Assembly (NCBI GenBank): GCA_025093555.1
Contig: JAIWNF010000011.1
Coordinates: 496,001 to 560,000, forward strand
Reading direction: 5' to 3'
Length of the DNA: 64,000 nucleotides
From: Circinella umbellata
Lineage: Eukaryota; Mucoromycota; Mucoromycetes; Mucorales; Lichtheimiaceae
Below, piece by piece: positions 11,830-25,300 of this stretch. The stretch's first letter is position 1. Each line of letters starts with the position of its first letter. Below the pieces are notes generated by a model that saw only the letters and a list, made by a program, of their open reading frames with translations, was not told the origin of the DNA and did not search any database. The translations under genes and the position numbers were made by a program.

Positions 11830-14011
11830 AATACTTGATAACCGTATTGAAGCTTAATGCGCAAAAAAAAATCAGGGCGCGCAAAAAAAAAAATCATCAT
11901 GCAATCTAAAAGTCCAGCACCCTTTTTTTTAATCATGATGAGTAAACCCGAGTTAATCGCAGTTTTTCTTTATCTTGTATTCTTCATTGGTGGATTCATG
12001 ATTTTTTCTGTATCACCAAATGTAAGAGTGCGGTGCAACCACTTTACCAATATAGTCGGGGGAAAGGGACAGATTTATAATTTATTCTCTCATCTTAAAG
12101 TTTGGAAAAAAAGGAAATAGAGATCCTGGATTATATACGATGTGATACCTGGATTATATTACAATATAACACCAGCACATGAGGTTATAACTCTTGTTAA
12201 ACAAAAAACGTGAATCATTTTTCAGGTTGTGAGTTTTCCAAATATCTGTAAAATCTTTTTCAACTTCACATGATGAAAAGAGACGACTTCAAATCCAGCG
12301 ATTTATTATGCAGGAGATATTGTAGGGTAAATGCCCTTATATGCATTAGTGTTTTTTTCAAGATAAAGATTTGTAAATAATATAACAACATTACGGCATT
12401 TTAGTATTATTAACGTCAGAAAACAAACTTTCATGTAGTACATAAATAAACATGCTGGCTTTTTTTGAATACCAGATAATGTAAAAGAAAAATTATCAAA
12501 GATAAGTATGATGATGCAATACATTTATAATATTAATTCGATATTTAACCTGAAATAGAAGTATATGAAAATAGAGTATTATTGGTCCTATTCAGAAAGA
12601 AAAAAAAATAGTTATTGATATAAAGCCTTTTCCCAATAACACATATAGCTTATAAGAAGTATCAAAATGGTCACACTGTTACTATGACTATAATGATAAG
12701 GTGTTTTTCATTCTTCACAACTTGTTTGATTGCTATAAGAGTGCTTGATATTTTTTCTATTGCAAGGATAGTTGATACAACAGATTACAATAATATTCAC
12801 ACCGTATTATTATCAATTAACATCACTATCGCTACCACTTTTTGAAACAGGGCACAACAAACTTCTTAATGTACTAAATATTAGCTGATAAAGTTGAATA
12901 TGATACGTAGCTGCAATAAAACAAGTTTTCGTTTTCAACTATGCATGATTATCAAAAGAACTATAACAGTCCAAGAAGTATTAGATTAAATTATACGTAG
13001 TGATTGAAGCAGGAACAAATAACCTAACTAACTAATGATAAAAGTGGCACCATTACAGGACGGGCTTAAAAATTATCCAGAATTCGGTAATACATTGAAT
13101 GGTGTAAACGCATGATTAATGCTTTATATGTTCATCCATTGCTTATTATGTTTGGATGAAAGAAACAGTAAAGGGGAAATTTTTCGAATACATTTTTCTT
13201 TCCCCTCAGTTTCAACTAGACAATATATTATCGGCCTCTTGCTCCTTTATAGAGTTTGATTTGAAATAAAAATGATCCAACGGAGAAGGTGCCGAAGAAA
13301 GGAAATTTTGTTCATCCTTGTTTTCTTACTGTCTAGTATTCCTTAAAGATTAAATCACGTAATAAGAGTTTACCTTAAACAATAATAATGAATAATCCAT
13401 ATCTCCTATAATCATGAGAGTAGAGATTTCCACGGATATTTCATATCCGAGATGATTGTAATGCATATACGTCACTCTTCATTTCGAAGTCATATTGCAT
13501 AAATCACGCGAGTTGCTTGGTTAATTTATTACCATGGTATTTACATTCAAACACACTGAGTTGTTTAAACACTGTCCTTGGTAACTCGGTAACTTGACGA
13601 CTGTTGGTTGATTTTATTATTATTGACAAATAATGAGTTCAGCCTACTATTGATTACACATACAACTTAGTATATGAATAATAACTACGTTATATTATTG
13701 CTAAATAAACCGACACCCCCCCCTCTCCTCTTTCATTTCAACAACATAAATAAAAAATAGCTGTTTTTATATATATAATAATTGTATTCACAGGGTAAAA
13801 AACGGAGAGAGAGAGAGAAATATATTACGATTGAGGTCATATCTATATATGACCACTAAAAATACAAGAAGAAAGATAAAAAAAAAAGATAAAAAACCAT
13901 ACGATATAACGCATTTTTAATTTTTGCTGTTGTTGATGTAGTTTAACGTTTTATGTGTTGTATCCCATTTACAAGTTGTAATTATTATTGTTATTTTTAA
14001 AAAAAGAGAGA
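11830..14011. other. long intergenic region, no gene seen
   Basis: About 2.2 kb of AT-rich sequence. Short frames at 11857-12120 and 12306-12524 lack family features or splice context. It includes a purine tract (GAGAGAGAG) near 13805. No RNA gene or repeat pair was recognised. Confidence 0.45.
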
Positions 14012-15080
14012 TCACCTGCTTCGACTGCTACCAGGTCCATAATTCTTCTTTCCCCAATCAAAGGGAATATATTTGTACTTGATCATATGTTTGATTTGTC
14101 TTCTCATAGTGATGGCAAACAAAATACAAAAATAAACCAATAAAATTGGCCAAAACACGGGAATGTCAAAGACACTGAAGAAACTACAGAAAATAGCAAT
14201 TGCTGTAGCCTTAGTAGCCGAGTACCTAAATAATGAGTAGTAAACTTTAGTAAATGCTTCTTGTGAACCAAGTAGATATATCGAATAAAAAAATAGATAT
14301 GATAGAATCATTTAAAATATTTTTATCTTACCAAAACTTGAATTCTGGTAATCTTCGAATAAAAGGTTTGAATTCTTCATCTGCCTTTGTTGGTAAAGAA
14401 GGGCCTTCTTCCATTTCAGATTCTTGAGTATCCAATTCAACTGATGGGTCAAATTTAGGCGTCAAAAATGCTAGGAACAAATTGAGCAAGTAGATACCTA
14501 ATTATTTACGCCCCCCAAAAAAAAATAAAGCATTCCCTTATTTTGTTAATAATCGTTTTTTCCCCTCCTTTTTACCATGTTTCAGCTTGTAAATAAATAA
14601 TAATAATGATAATGATAATAAAAGAAAAGATTATATAATATATTCTTTACCCAATGCATAACTAAAAACATGTAAATCATAAAATTCAGTGTGAGACTGC
14701 CACGTGTTCAAACAATAAAACGATCTGCTTTGGTTTTTCATTTAGTTGAAAGTAGAAAAAAAAAAGACTTACGTGATGATGTACCAGCCTTGTGCCAACA
14801 AAATGCGAAGAATAAAAAGAAGGAGTAAAACACCAGTACCGATCCAACGGTATTGTACAAATGGTGTAGTATCATCTAATATCTTTTGCCAGCGCTACAA
14901 GAATTACACACATACATTTGGAACCAAAGATTCAATTAGTTTAGTTTAGTTTTTTCTTTTTCTACTAGATTGTAAAAGCATTCTTTTGTTTTTTAACTAA
15001 ACATATAAACATACCCGTTCTAAAGCAGCCTTTTGTTGAAGAAAACTATTTCCAGACTCTTCACCATTAATATCGTCCAT
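14012..15080 (-). CDS. RER1: RER1-like Golgi-to-ER retrieval receptor
   Basis: Minus-strand exons 15015-15080, 14773-14894, 14651-14661, 14332-14497 and 14012-14225 encode 192 aa, the usual family length. The product matches RER1 throughout: [17 protein letters not shown] in the first hydrophobic hairpin, F-L-T-P-K-F-D-P, then [16 protein letters not shown] and a second hydrophobic pair ending near [14 protein letters not shown]1 sits in cis-Golgi membranes and returns escaped ER membrane proteins in COPI vesicles by reading polar residues in their membrane spans. Exon 3 is only 11 nt; it is required to keep the frame and supplies the conserved Y-A-L-G. Confidence is high because every junction restores a conserved block. 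Confidence 0.93.
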
Positions 15081-15833
15081 TATGAAGTTCTTTTGTTAAA
15101 GAGGAATATGAATACCAGGTACCAGAAAAAAAAGAATGAATTGAGAATCGGTGCTTTAAATCTTGGTTGCTGTTGTTAAACCTTCCTTTAAGAAACTTTT
15201 AGTTTCACTTGAGAGACCTTCCACTTCCTTGGCATTTTTGTATATTATATAGGAAAAAACCCACTAAAATTGATACTATTCTCATAAAATTGCTCCAAGA
15301 CCTTTAATTAGTATACCAAAAAGAAATTTTGTTTCTTAATAGTTATATACACCTATATGTATAATATATCACTATAGTGATGACAGTAGCGGTAGAATTT
15401 TTCAGCTGTAACGAACAGCATACTATGTCCAAAAAAACTTTTACCAACTCTTTTTTTTTATATATCTACATTAGACACTCTTGGTTTTTTAAGAATCAAA
15501 AAGAAGTATTATTTCTAAATATCAATAATATATGAAGTTATTAAATGATGTGTGGGTAAACATCCTTTCAGATAATTTTTTTAACTTTTTTTTTTTTCAA
15601 TGCTCTTAAAAAACTCCATATCATCCTTTATCAAATCAACCCTTTTGTTAAATCTATTATCATTCAAACTAATCCAAAATAACATACTTTGTAGGAGTAT
15701 ATATTATAATAAAAATATTGTTACAAAAAAAAAGCTGTTCAAGGATAACATCATACTAATTTCCATATACTACATTTATAAACCTTACTCATTCTTTGAA
15801 ACTAAATTAATCGAGAGAAAAAAAGGTATTTTT
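15081..15833. other. intergenic between RER1 and the metacaspase gene, no gene seen
   Basis: RER1 promoter side and metacaspase 3' side; both genes run leftward. AT-rich with poly-T runs. A plus-strand frame at 15600-15851 is low-complexity and overlaps the metacaspase 3' end, so it is not called. Confidence 0.45.
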
Positions 15834-18231
15834 TTAGCACACGAAAGGTAAGTCTACATCAATTGGATGGGAAGAACTAAGTTGAGGTCGTTGTTCATAT
15901 TTTTCACGCAAAATATCACGAACGCTGTTCAATAATTGTTGGTATGATTGATTTGGATTCTCCCGCAATGTTGCTATATATACACAAGAATAGTTTCTTT
16001 CTATTAATATTTTGTGTATATCAAGTAAAATAGAGATTATAAGTCATAAACTATAATTATATTCAATACTTACTAGTGAACGCGTATGACATGGCTCCAG
16101 TTGATTTTCTAATGAAAGAAAACATACATCCCTTGATTAATACCACGAATAATCAATTTTTGAAGCTCTTTAAAAAACATAGCAGCAATATATATTAATA
16201 TTTACCCAGCTTCTTGAGCATCAGCAGATGTTTGATCATCTTTACAACCAGAGAACATAATAACATCTGCAGCTGAGCTATTTTGTTCTCGGTTTTCTTC
16301 TTCAGTATCGCGTGAATTTATAAGTTGCTTGCCCAAAGACATCAATGATGAGAGAGCACCTTCACGATTACCCATGGCATATGCCATTCCAGCTTCCAAC
16401 AATCCAGAACCGGCTTCTTTGAACATATTTTGTTCCTTAATAGTACCCTTGGTTGAATAGGTGTAAGGAAGATCCAATGCTGTACCTGAATGACAACTGT
16501 CGAAAATAGCAGTTAAACGACAACCTTCTGGTAATGGTTTCACTAACAAATCATGCATATCCTAAAAAAAACAAAGAATTACATCCATATTATATATATA
16601 TTGTAAAATTGGGGGGGGGGTTTACTTAATTAACATATAATTCGTTGCTAAGATACATTCATTGTTGATAATTAAAAAAGGAGATGTTTTTCTTACATCA
16701 TCAATGATTTGTCCCGAAGTGCCTTCATATTGGTCATGATCAAGGGGATAAATGGTCTCATCCATGCCATCATTTTCATCACCGGAATCGTCTTTAGCCT
16801 TTACAATAAATGTTCATAGTGTTAACGATATATCTCACCTTTATCACCCCCCACAAGATTAAACTTACATAACCACCATGACCACTATAATGGAAAAAGA
16901 AACTACACGATAGAATAAAAAAAAATTAGTATGCTAATCTATGAGGATATAAATAAAGAGCTATGAAATATAATACATACGAGTCATTATCTTGTGCATC
17001 ATTTACCAACCACTGCATTGCGGCGATAATATTAGCACGCGTTGGGATCATTCTTGGATCTTGTTGATCATCAGTGAGAATAACCATATCTTCCTATTGA
17101 TATGCAATATAAAACATTCACCAGAACATACACTATTAGAGTCTTGTCATCACAGCCTCTTTCCATTCCATACTTTATATATATCTACCTCTTTGAAATT
17201 ATATAAAGTGATCAAAAAGTTTTTAATGTTATGAACGTCGTTAATACCTAAACAAAATTAGTGTTAAATCAATATAGTCACAACTGCTTAAATATTATTA
17301 TTCAACAAGGCTTATTTTTTTTATCATATACGTACATCCTATAAATTAAAATTAATAATAAAAAGTAGCAGTGTTAGAATGTTGTTACTATTATCGTATC
17401 ATACATTATTCACTCATTAAATACACTTCAAATCCATGCTATTCTCAACTTACCACCAAGTTCAGCTTCTGTTCCGAAATAGTTAATACCAATCAACAAA
17501 GCCCGTTTACGACCCTGACCTGGAATTATTCCGGTATAACGCGTTGTTTTAGTATAAACTCATTTCACTATAAAACCTGATACATAAACAGAAAATAAAA
17601 AAAGCATAATAATATATAACTTACAATCAGATAATTTGAAATGAGGAGTTGCTCCTGGTTTTACTTTTAAAAAGAACTGGCTGTCTTCTTGTTGTTGAGT
17701 AAGAACGTTATTGTCGTCGTCATCATTTCCTCTAGTCATGCCTCCGCCGTAATGTTCTATTGGTAAATGTGTGTAACCAAGATGATCCCGGTCGCGCCAA
17801 GCCCTTTTAGTATTTTTTTTTCGGTTTTTTTTTTTATAACTTTTCGCTTTCCCTTTTTTTGCATGTATGCAATAATTGTCTATATATTACCTGGTGGTGG
17901 GTATGAAGATTGAGGTATAGGTGGTGGTTGTTGATATGAGTCTGGTTGACCATAACCACCATAACCACCATCGGCAGGTGGAGGGGGTGGAGGATAATCA
18001 CCGTAACCACCATCAGCAGGTGGAGGGGGTGGTGGATATCCACCATATCCACCATACTATTACCATTAAAATAAATACATTTACGTTGTCAATGATTTTT
18101 TTTTTACCCTAATCCTTTTTTTATAATAAATAAGATTCCTTTACCCCTTGATTGCCGTATGCTGGTGGAGGTGGATAACCTTCGGATGGCGGTGGAGGGT
18201 ATCCAGATTGGTAGTGATAGCCGTCGGACAT
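15834..18231 (-). CDS. type I metacaspase with Pro/Gly/Tyr-rich prodomain
   Basis: Eleven minus-strand exons: 18145-18231, 17891-18056, 17625-17756, 17454-17519, 17189-17247, 16981-17093, 16869-16902, 16697-16798, 16206-16561, 16074-16108 and 15834-15973; 429 aa. Residues 1-85 are a low-complexity prodomain with repeated [12 protein letters not shown] units. The C14 peptidase core follows: [21 protein letters not shown], catalytic His 216 in H-Y-S-G-H-G-G and catalytic Cys 276 in D-S-C-H-S-G. Metacaspases cleave after Arg/Lys, usually need calcium, and act in stress, aggregate clearance and cell death. Cys/His dyad and calcium-binding acidic loop (D-D-S-G-D-E-N-D) are intact, so activity is expected. 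Exon 7 is only 34 nt and carries the catalytic His. Confidence 0.93.
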
Positions 18232-18690
18232 AATATGTAAAGATGGAAGTTGAATTAAAAAAAAAAGCGAAAGAGTTAAAAAAAAATAAGAGAGAGAAAG
18301 AAAAGGTTATCTACAAGGAAAAACGAACTAGCTTATGCAATCGGGTATGAAGAGTTCAATTTAATTTTTATCAAGTCACAAAGAAAGGTACCAAAAGAGC
18401 TTAATGATCGACTTGCAGCTCTTTGTACCACCCTTTTCATAACGTCATGCTGCTAGTAATATTTTGTACTATATATAAACATAGACATATACGGTCATTC
18501 TGTCAAGCACTACAGCAAATATATATCTTTTTGGTTTATTTATTCAATAGTTCTTTTGAGGGTTATATTTTTCATATAGCAAAATGAATTTCATATTGGG
18601 TTATATTGTACTAGTAATGTTAAGCAATCGAGTAGTACTATGAGTATCTATTAAATGTGTGCGGAAAAGAAAAATCATCAAGTTTTCCCT
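18232..18690. other. intergenic / metacaspase promoter
   Basis: AT-rich spacer with purine runs next to the metacaspase start. No distinct element was recognised. Confidence 0.4.
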
Positions 18691-19788
18691 TTAAGAATAT
18701 AAATATTCTTCTTCTTCTTCTTCAGAATGCTCACCATCCTCATTTTCATACATATCCATACCAAATAAACAATTGCCGGCCAATTGAGTATTGTCAGTGG
18801 AGCAGCTAGCTTTCTTGACAATTATTTCTTCGTCAAACAATGGTTTTGAACCACATTGAGGGCGAAATCCTCGGCGTTGCAATGAGCGTATTTTCTTTAC
18901 GGTATCAAATTCTTTCTATGGTACATATAATATATGTATGTATATAGTTTATACATAAACCATTAATATCAAGTAGAAGACAAATTGATATGACTTTGTT
19001 ATTTTTTTTTCACTTACTACATCATCAACATCATTCAAAACATCTTCATTTATCATAAGCCGTTCAACTACTGGACCATCATTATTGTGCTCATCTTCAT
19101 TGTCTTTAACGAACAGTGACGATGAAAATAAAGCAGTAGGACGACCCAAAAAAACACTATTACCACCACCTTGTTCAAAACAGATAGATGAAGTGTCGTT
19201 CATTGGCGGAACGCTTAAGAAAACGTACTTGTCAATTGTTCGATCATGTTAGTAGATAATATCGGCTTGGTAGGAAATTCGACATTAAATTCAATCAAAA
19301 GATCACCATCCATCAAATTTTTGTTTTTATTCTTGTTATCATATCGCATGCCTTCACCAGGGATCCGTATCAATGCACCAGGATAAATGATTTTACCAGC
19401 AGGCTGTGAACGTAATTTGTCGATCTTGGCTTTTTCTTCAGGATTTTTGTCAGGATGATATCGTTTCACCTGTTTTTTATGTATAAAATAGTATTATAAA
19501 CAAAGGCTATATAGTCAACAAATGCGTTTATCATATTATTTCTATTTTTTAAAACAAAAACCACGTAGTAATACGTACCAATTCCAAATAAGCCTGTTTG
19601 AAAATAAAACAAAGGAATTATATACATGAATTATGATTGAAAAATGACGAATAGTGTACTCATCAAATAATACATACACTACGTAATTCAAGTTTGCTAT
19701 TTCCTCTAACACCAAGTATAACATAAAGTTTATTTAACTTTTTGAGATGATTATTACTTGATGAGAAAAGCTTTTTTTTTTCATGCAT
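18691..19788 (-). pseudogene. DnaJ (Hsp40)-like gene with internal deletion and frameshift
   Basis: Exons 19678-19788, 19579-19593 (15 nt) and 19215-19469 give a short J-domain: L-Y-V-I-L-G-V helix I, then V-K-R-Y-H-P-D-K-N-P-E-E with the HPD motif. After about 10 residues the protein jumps to the last DnaJ C-terminal domain (P-G-A-L-I-R-I-P-G-E-G-M, D-G-D-L-L-I-E-F-N-V-E-F-P). The Gly/Phe region, zinc finger and first substrate domain, about 200 residues in class A proteins, are absent. Frame 1 then stops at 19215. A second frame starting 11 bp further on (19203, ATG) continues through a further intron and ends at 18691 with an acidic tail, so a one-base shift separates the two parts. Most likely a decaying paralogue. 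Alternatively, two short genes. The chosen ATG at 19788 is not well supported. Confidence 0.55.
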
Positions 19789-20084
19789 GAAACATCATAA
19801 TTCAGTCATTATCAATCAGTTTATCATAATTTATCATTTAATGTTTGCCTATACTTTGATTATTTGATGAATAATTGTATTTCTTTTATAACACTGGTCT
19901 ATATACTCTCACAGGGTTTTCATTTTTTTCTACTCTCAATATCGTGTTGTCAACAAACATCTCTGTGAAGGTTACCGTGCTCACCTTGAGACTTAAAAAA
20001 AAAACAAATGAATTTCTTTACAAAGTTCAACTTCATTAAAAATCCCGCCAACCTTTTATTATATATTCCTTTTCGGTAACCAAC

Positions 20085-22183
20085 ATGTCAGTTGAAATAG
20101 AATCAGAAGAGTACGTTATACATAATAATTATATTTCATTTCTTTTCTATTCACAATCTCTTATTATGAAAACACTGAATCTAATAACACAATTTGATTC
20201 TTTCTCTTCTTCCCCTCCTTGAAATAGTGTGATCCGCCTTATACTTCAATTCTTTAAAGAAAACAATCTACAACATTCACTCGAAACTTTACAAGAAGAA
20301 ACATTAGTGAACGTTAATACCATTGAAAATCGAGAAACCTTTATTCAAGATATTACTGAAGGAAAATGGGATACTGTATTAAAAGATATTATACATTTAA
20401 ACATTGCACCTCGCAAATTGATCGATCTATATGAACAGGTAACTTCATACAGCGTGTATCTCTAAATTTGTATGTGAACATCTTTTAACACGTGACTCTA
20501 TGTATAATTATATTATAGGTTGTGATTGAATTATGTGAATTACGTGAACTTGGAGCAGCACGCACTTTATTACGACAAACCGAACCAATGCATATTATGA
20601 AACAACGTCAACCAGAACGATATTTACGATTAGAACATTTATTATCACGATCTTATTTTGATGCAAAAGAAATCTATTCTGATGGGTTATCTAAAGAAAA
20701 ACGTAGACAAATCATTGCACAAGGTAATATAGTGCTTTTGAGCAATTAATCAAAAAAAGTAAAAAAAAAAAAAAGAGGATAAAAAGAACTCACATATGAG
20801 TATATATGTTAGCATTATCTACGGAAGTAACAGTAGTTCCACCATCACGTTTGATGACATTATTGAATGAATGTGCTACATGGCAACAGCATCAAGGTTT
20901 ATTACCTCCTGATACCAAATTTGAAATGTTTCAAGATGCAGCAGCTGTACAAAATGCAGATAATGATAGTCCTGCATTTCATCGATATAGTACTATCAAG
21001 GTAAAACTTAGATATACATTTATCATAAGTCATTTATCAAATTGATTTATCTTTATGCTGTTTATTATTTAGTTTCCAGGATCAAAAACATATGCAGAAT
21101 GTGCAATATTTTCACCTAATGGACAATATTTGGTTACAGGATCTGTGGATGGTTTCATTGAAGTGTGGAACCATATGACAGGAAAGCTTCGAAAAGATCT
21201 TAAATATCAATCTGATGTAAGTAATGAAGATGATTCACGATAATACAAATAATAAACTTTATTAAATAAAATTGTAAATAGGAAAATTTAATGGCTATGG
21301 ATAATTCAGTGATTTGCTTAGGATTCAGTAGGGATAGTGAATTACTTGTTTCTGGATCGACGGATGGTAAAATTGCTGTAAGTTATTATAACTACTCACA
21401 TATAAACACATCAACTGATTCATAATAATAAATTAGGTATGGAAAATACAACCTGGTATTTGTCAACGTCGATTTTCACCTGCACATAGTCAAGGTGTTA
21501 CTTCTGTATCATTCAATAAAGAGAGTAATCAATTATTAAGTTCAAGTTATGATCAAACCATCAAGATTCATGATTTACGATCTGGAAAATTATTAAAAGA
21601 ATTCCGTGGTCATCAGTCATTTGTAAATGTTGCAGTGTATTCCAATGATTATTCTCGTGTATTAAGTGGTGCAAGTGATGGATCTATTAAGGTAAAAGAA
21701 AAAAGAATCACTGATAATAATAATAATAACAGGATAAAATGTTAACTTTATTTTTATATAAAGGGATGGGATATTACTGATGGATCATGTTTATTCACAT
21801 TACATCCTGCATTATCCAATCCAACAGCAGTTATTCAAAGTATAGTCAATGTTCCAAAAGGAGCAGATCAATTTGCCGTATGTACCAAAAGTAATACACT
21901 TCATATCGTATCATCCCAAGGAAAAACGTTGAACTCATTTGAATCATCTGGAAATTCCGATTATTGTTCTGTTGCCATGTCACCTCAAGGTCAATTAATA
22001 TATGGTGTCTCTGAAGATTCGAAATTAGTATGTTTTGATACGGTTGCTAGAAAACAAATCAAAGTAGAAAAAATAAGTGATAATGAAGTAATTGGAATTA
22101 TCAGTCATCCATTTACAAATATATTGGCTATTTATGATGATGCTGGTCATATCTATTTGCTTAAAGCAGAAAAAGAAGAATAA
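20085..22183 (+). CDS. SMU1: SMU1-like WD40 splicing factor
   Basis: Eight exons: 20085-20110, 20228-20438, 20519-20723, 20813-21000, 21073-21216, 21282-21377, 21437-21691 and 21764-22183; 514 aa, essentially the length of human SMU1 (513 aa). The N-terminus has a LisH motif ([14 protein letters not shown], about residues 10-23) and a CTLH region. The C-terminal two thirds form a seven-bladed WD40 propeller (for example V-W-N-H-M-T-G-K-L and I-K-G-W-D-I-T-D-G). SMU1 works with RED/IK in the spliceosomal B complex during activation and influences alternative splicing. It diverges from the broken DnaJ gene, the two starts being about 300 bp apart. Introns are 60-120 nt. Confidence 0.95.
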
Positions 22184-22372
22184 ATAAATTTATAAATATT
22201 TTTTTGGTAAGCACAAACAAAGTCTTTAACCTCTTTTTTGACATCAAACTGTACCTCAACTGGTTAAAGAAATTTTTGGGTTTGATAAGTGTATAGGTTA
22301 TCTACATACAATGAAATAAAATAATAAATTACACCCCTTTCTCTCTCCGCTTTCTCTTTATCTCCTTTTGTC

Positions 22373-25300
22373 ATGGTTCAACGTATGTAGATATATAGAT
22401 TGTAAACGATCCTTTTTGAAAAAAAAAATACATTCAATTAAATAAAGATAAAATATAACAATATGATATAGCAAACAATCGAGTATATCCTATTTCCTGG
22501 GTGTCTCGAGAAAAATACGAGGCCATGAAAAATCAGCTAAAGTAAGTTTCAAATGAACAAACCTTTTGGCTTATGTGCATATAAATCTACACGCGATTGA
22601 CTTTACAATTGATCTATTTTTTATTTAGTCAACTTTCTAAACAGACAAATACAGATATCTTTTTTAATGAAAAAGAACAAGTATGTTCTTCAAGTCAAAA
22701 TAAAATGCTTTTCTATTATCTCATATCATTTCTTCTGTTTTTTTTTTATGTTAATAGTTTTTTGAAATAAAAGGACGGTCGACAAAAACAGTTGAAGAAG
22801 TGTAAGTTCTAAAAAAAAATTGATGCATAAAAAGTTGATTGTTTATCTTATTTTTTTTTTATATCAGTACGAAATTGATTCTTGATAGACTTATTCCTGT
22901 CTTGGTAATGAAATAATAAAATTAACAGTAACACTAATAGTAGTTTTAATGATACATATAACTCACCATCATCATCATTATTTTTATTCCAGTACCGTGA
23001 CCTTGATTTGCTTCGTGGAACTGGTCCATCATCAATAGATTATAAAAAAGCAATGTCAGATTTAAGTAACAAGCAGAACGTTTCACAAAACTTAGAAAAC
23101 TCATCAAATCCATCAAATCCAAAAGAAGTATCGGATTCTGAAGACGATGATTATAGTGACGATTCCGAATACAGTTATTCTGATGATTCCCTGGATTATA
23201 TGCGACCCAAGAAAAATAATGAGAAAGGCAAAAACCAAACAAGTGAAAGTGAAACTATGAAGAAAAAGGCTAATGAAACACATGGATTTTTCACATTCGC
23301 TAAAAACGTAAAGAATCCTGAAGATATCTTGTTTGGTCCTCCATATGAAACTATGGCAGCTGCGGACTATTTGTGGATTGTTGGTTGTGAAACTGGAACG
23401 GAATGTAGTTTGGATAGTAACAAGGTAAAAAATAGTGAATTAGTAGGTGAATTAAGAGAATGAACTAGATATATTTATGCAACTATTATATATATATATA
23501 TTTATAACAGACTGTTCAGATCTTTGGACACAATGAATCAAAAGTACAATCAGCTATTGAAAAGTTTCGATTCTTACAATCTTTATACGTATGTAATACA
23601 CTTTTTTTTTTCCTTTTTTTCATGCCTCAAGTTTACTAGTATGATTGTAATAATTTTATTGTTATATAGAAACGTCTTCGTCGACCTACCGTGGTTACTC
23701 CATGTATACATTATCGAACAGAAGGAGAATATCGTTTAAACTTTTGTGATTTACGCGATTATGTTGACGAATCATCAGTGGCTCTTCCCAAAAACTTTCA
23801 AAGACCTGCTTATGTATTAATACCCTCATTCAAAGATCCCAAGTCTGGTAATTTTATGCGTCCAAAAGGGCTTTCAGCTACTGCACAAGTGGATTCCTCG
23901 AAACAACAACAAAAACAAATACAAAAGAAGGCTCCAAAATCTATTTATGATGAACTTGATGATAGGTTCAGTGAAGCACATATTTCATCACCTAATGCAC
24001 CTCAATCACCACTTTCGTGGTCTTCTGGACAATTTAATGAACGTACCAGTGCACCTCCTGGTGAAACGCCATTGTGGGGAGAACAAAAATATACAACTAA
24101 TCCTAGTAAATCAGCAAGTCGAGGTCGTGGAGGAGGTCGTGGAGGAGGTCGCGGTGGACTTAATAATAGCTTTGCAAATAGGAGTGGTGCACAAGAAACA
24201 CCACGTTGGGGTACTCCTCCTCCTGTAACAGTAGCAAATGATGATTTTCCTGCTCTCGGGGGTGGATCATCACCATCGGGTCGTGGAAGAGGTCAACAAC
24301 AACGAGGTGGTGCAAGCAATGGGCGTGGTCGTCGTGTGATGCGATTAACTCCACAAAAAGCACCTAAACCCGATCCAACCAAGTCTAAAAGTATGCTTAC
24401 CATGGCAAAGGAATATAATATGTTCAGTATCAAGGAAGCATTATCTGATAGGTAAAAAGAAATAAATAAATAGGATGTGTTGATAGTGATAGTAACATAT
24501 ATTAATGTCATAAAAATTTAGTCTAGAAACGGCTCGTCAATTCCGAGGTGAAGTTACACTGAAAGCAAAGTAAGTATATTCTAGAAGTCTTTATTGTTAT
24601 TATTAAATTAATCAAATAATACCTTTTCAACTATTATATAAGATTGGGCAAGGTTTTATGGAGAAATATTCCAAAAGAAGTTGGAAAGAGTAAAATTTGG
24701 AATTATACTGACATTAAAGACGTTTGTATGAAAGAGCTTAGGATTCAACCTACTTTTAATAATGTGTAAGATAAATATCAATAGTTAAAGAGCCAAAAAA
24801 AATGATATATATTATTCTATATTGATGAATCTATTATTTAGTACTATAACACGAGGAGATATTGCACAGACTGTTTGGAGAGCTGTTGAACAAGCCTTTG
24901 GTCCTTCGGTAAAATCCTCCAGTTTCTTTGAAATTCATGTTGATGGACGATCCAAAGCAAGTGAACCCATGAAACCCGCTGTTCTTTATACAGAAGCTTC
25001 ATGGGCCAATTTCTTTAAAGTAGATCTTAATAAACATACTTTGACTGAAATAGATTGGGTTTCATTAGATTCGTAAGTTTTATCAACAATATTTCATTAT
25101 ATATATTTTACTGAAACTTTTGTTATCTATCAATATAGGAAATTTGACTTTCAAATGTCTTTGCAAGTCAATGAAATTGGAAGAAAAGAAGTATCACCTT
25201 TTAAACCTTTTATCCGACGTGTTGCATTAAGGTAAGAAAATAATAAGATACAAAATAAACAATAAGACTTATCATGTTATTCTTTTTATTATAGACCATC

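Noticed and set aside
15600..15851. 83-codon plus-strand frame
   Set aside because: Low-complexity Ile/Lys/Tyr composition and overlap with the metacaspase 3' end.
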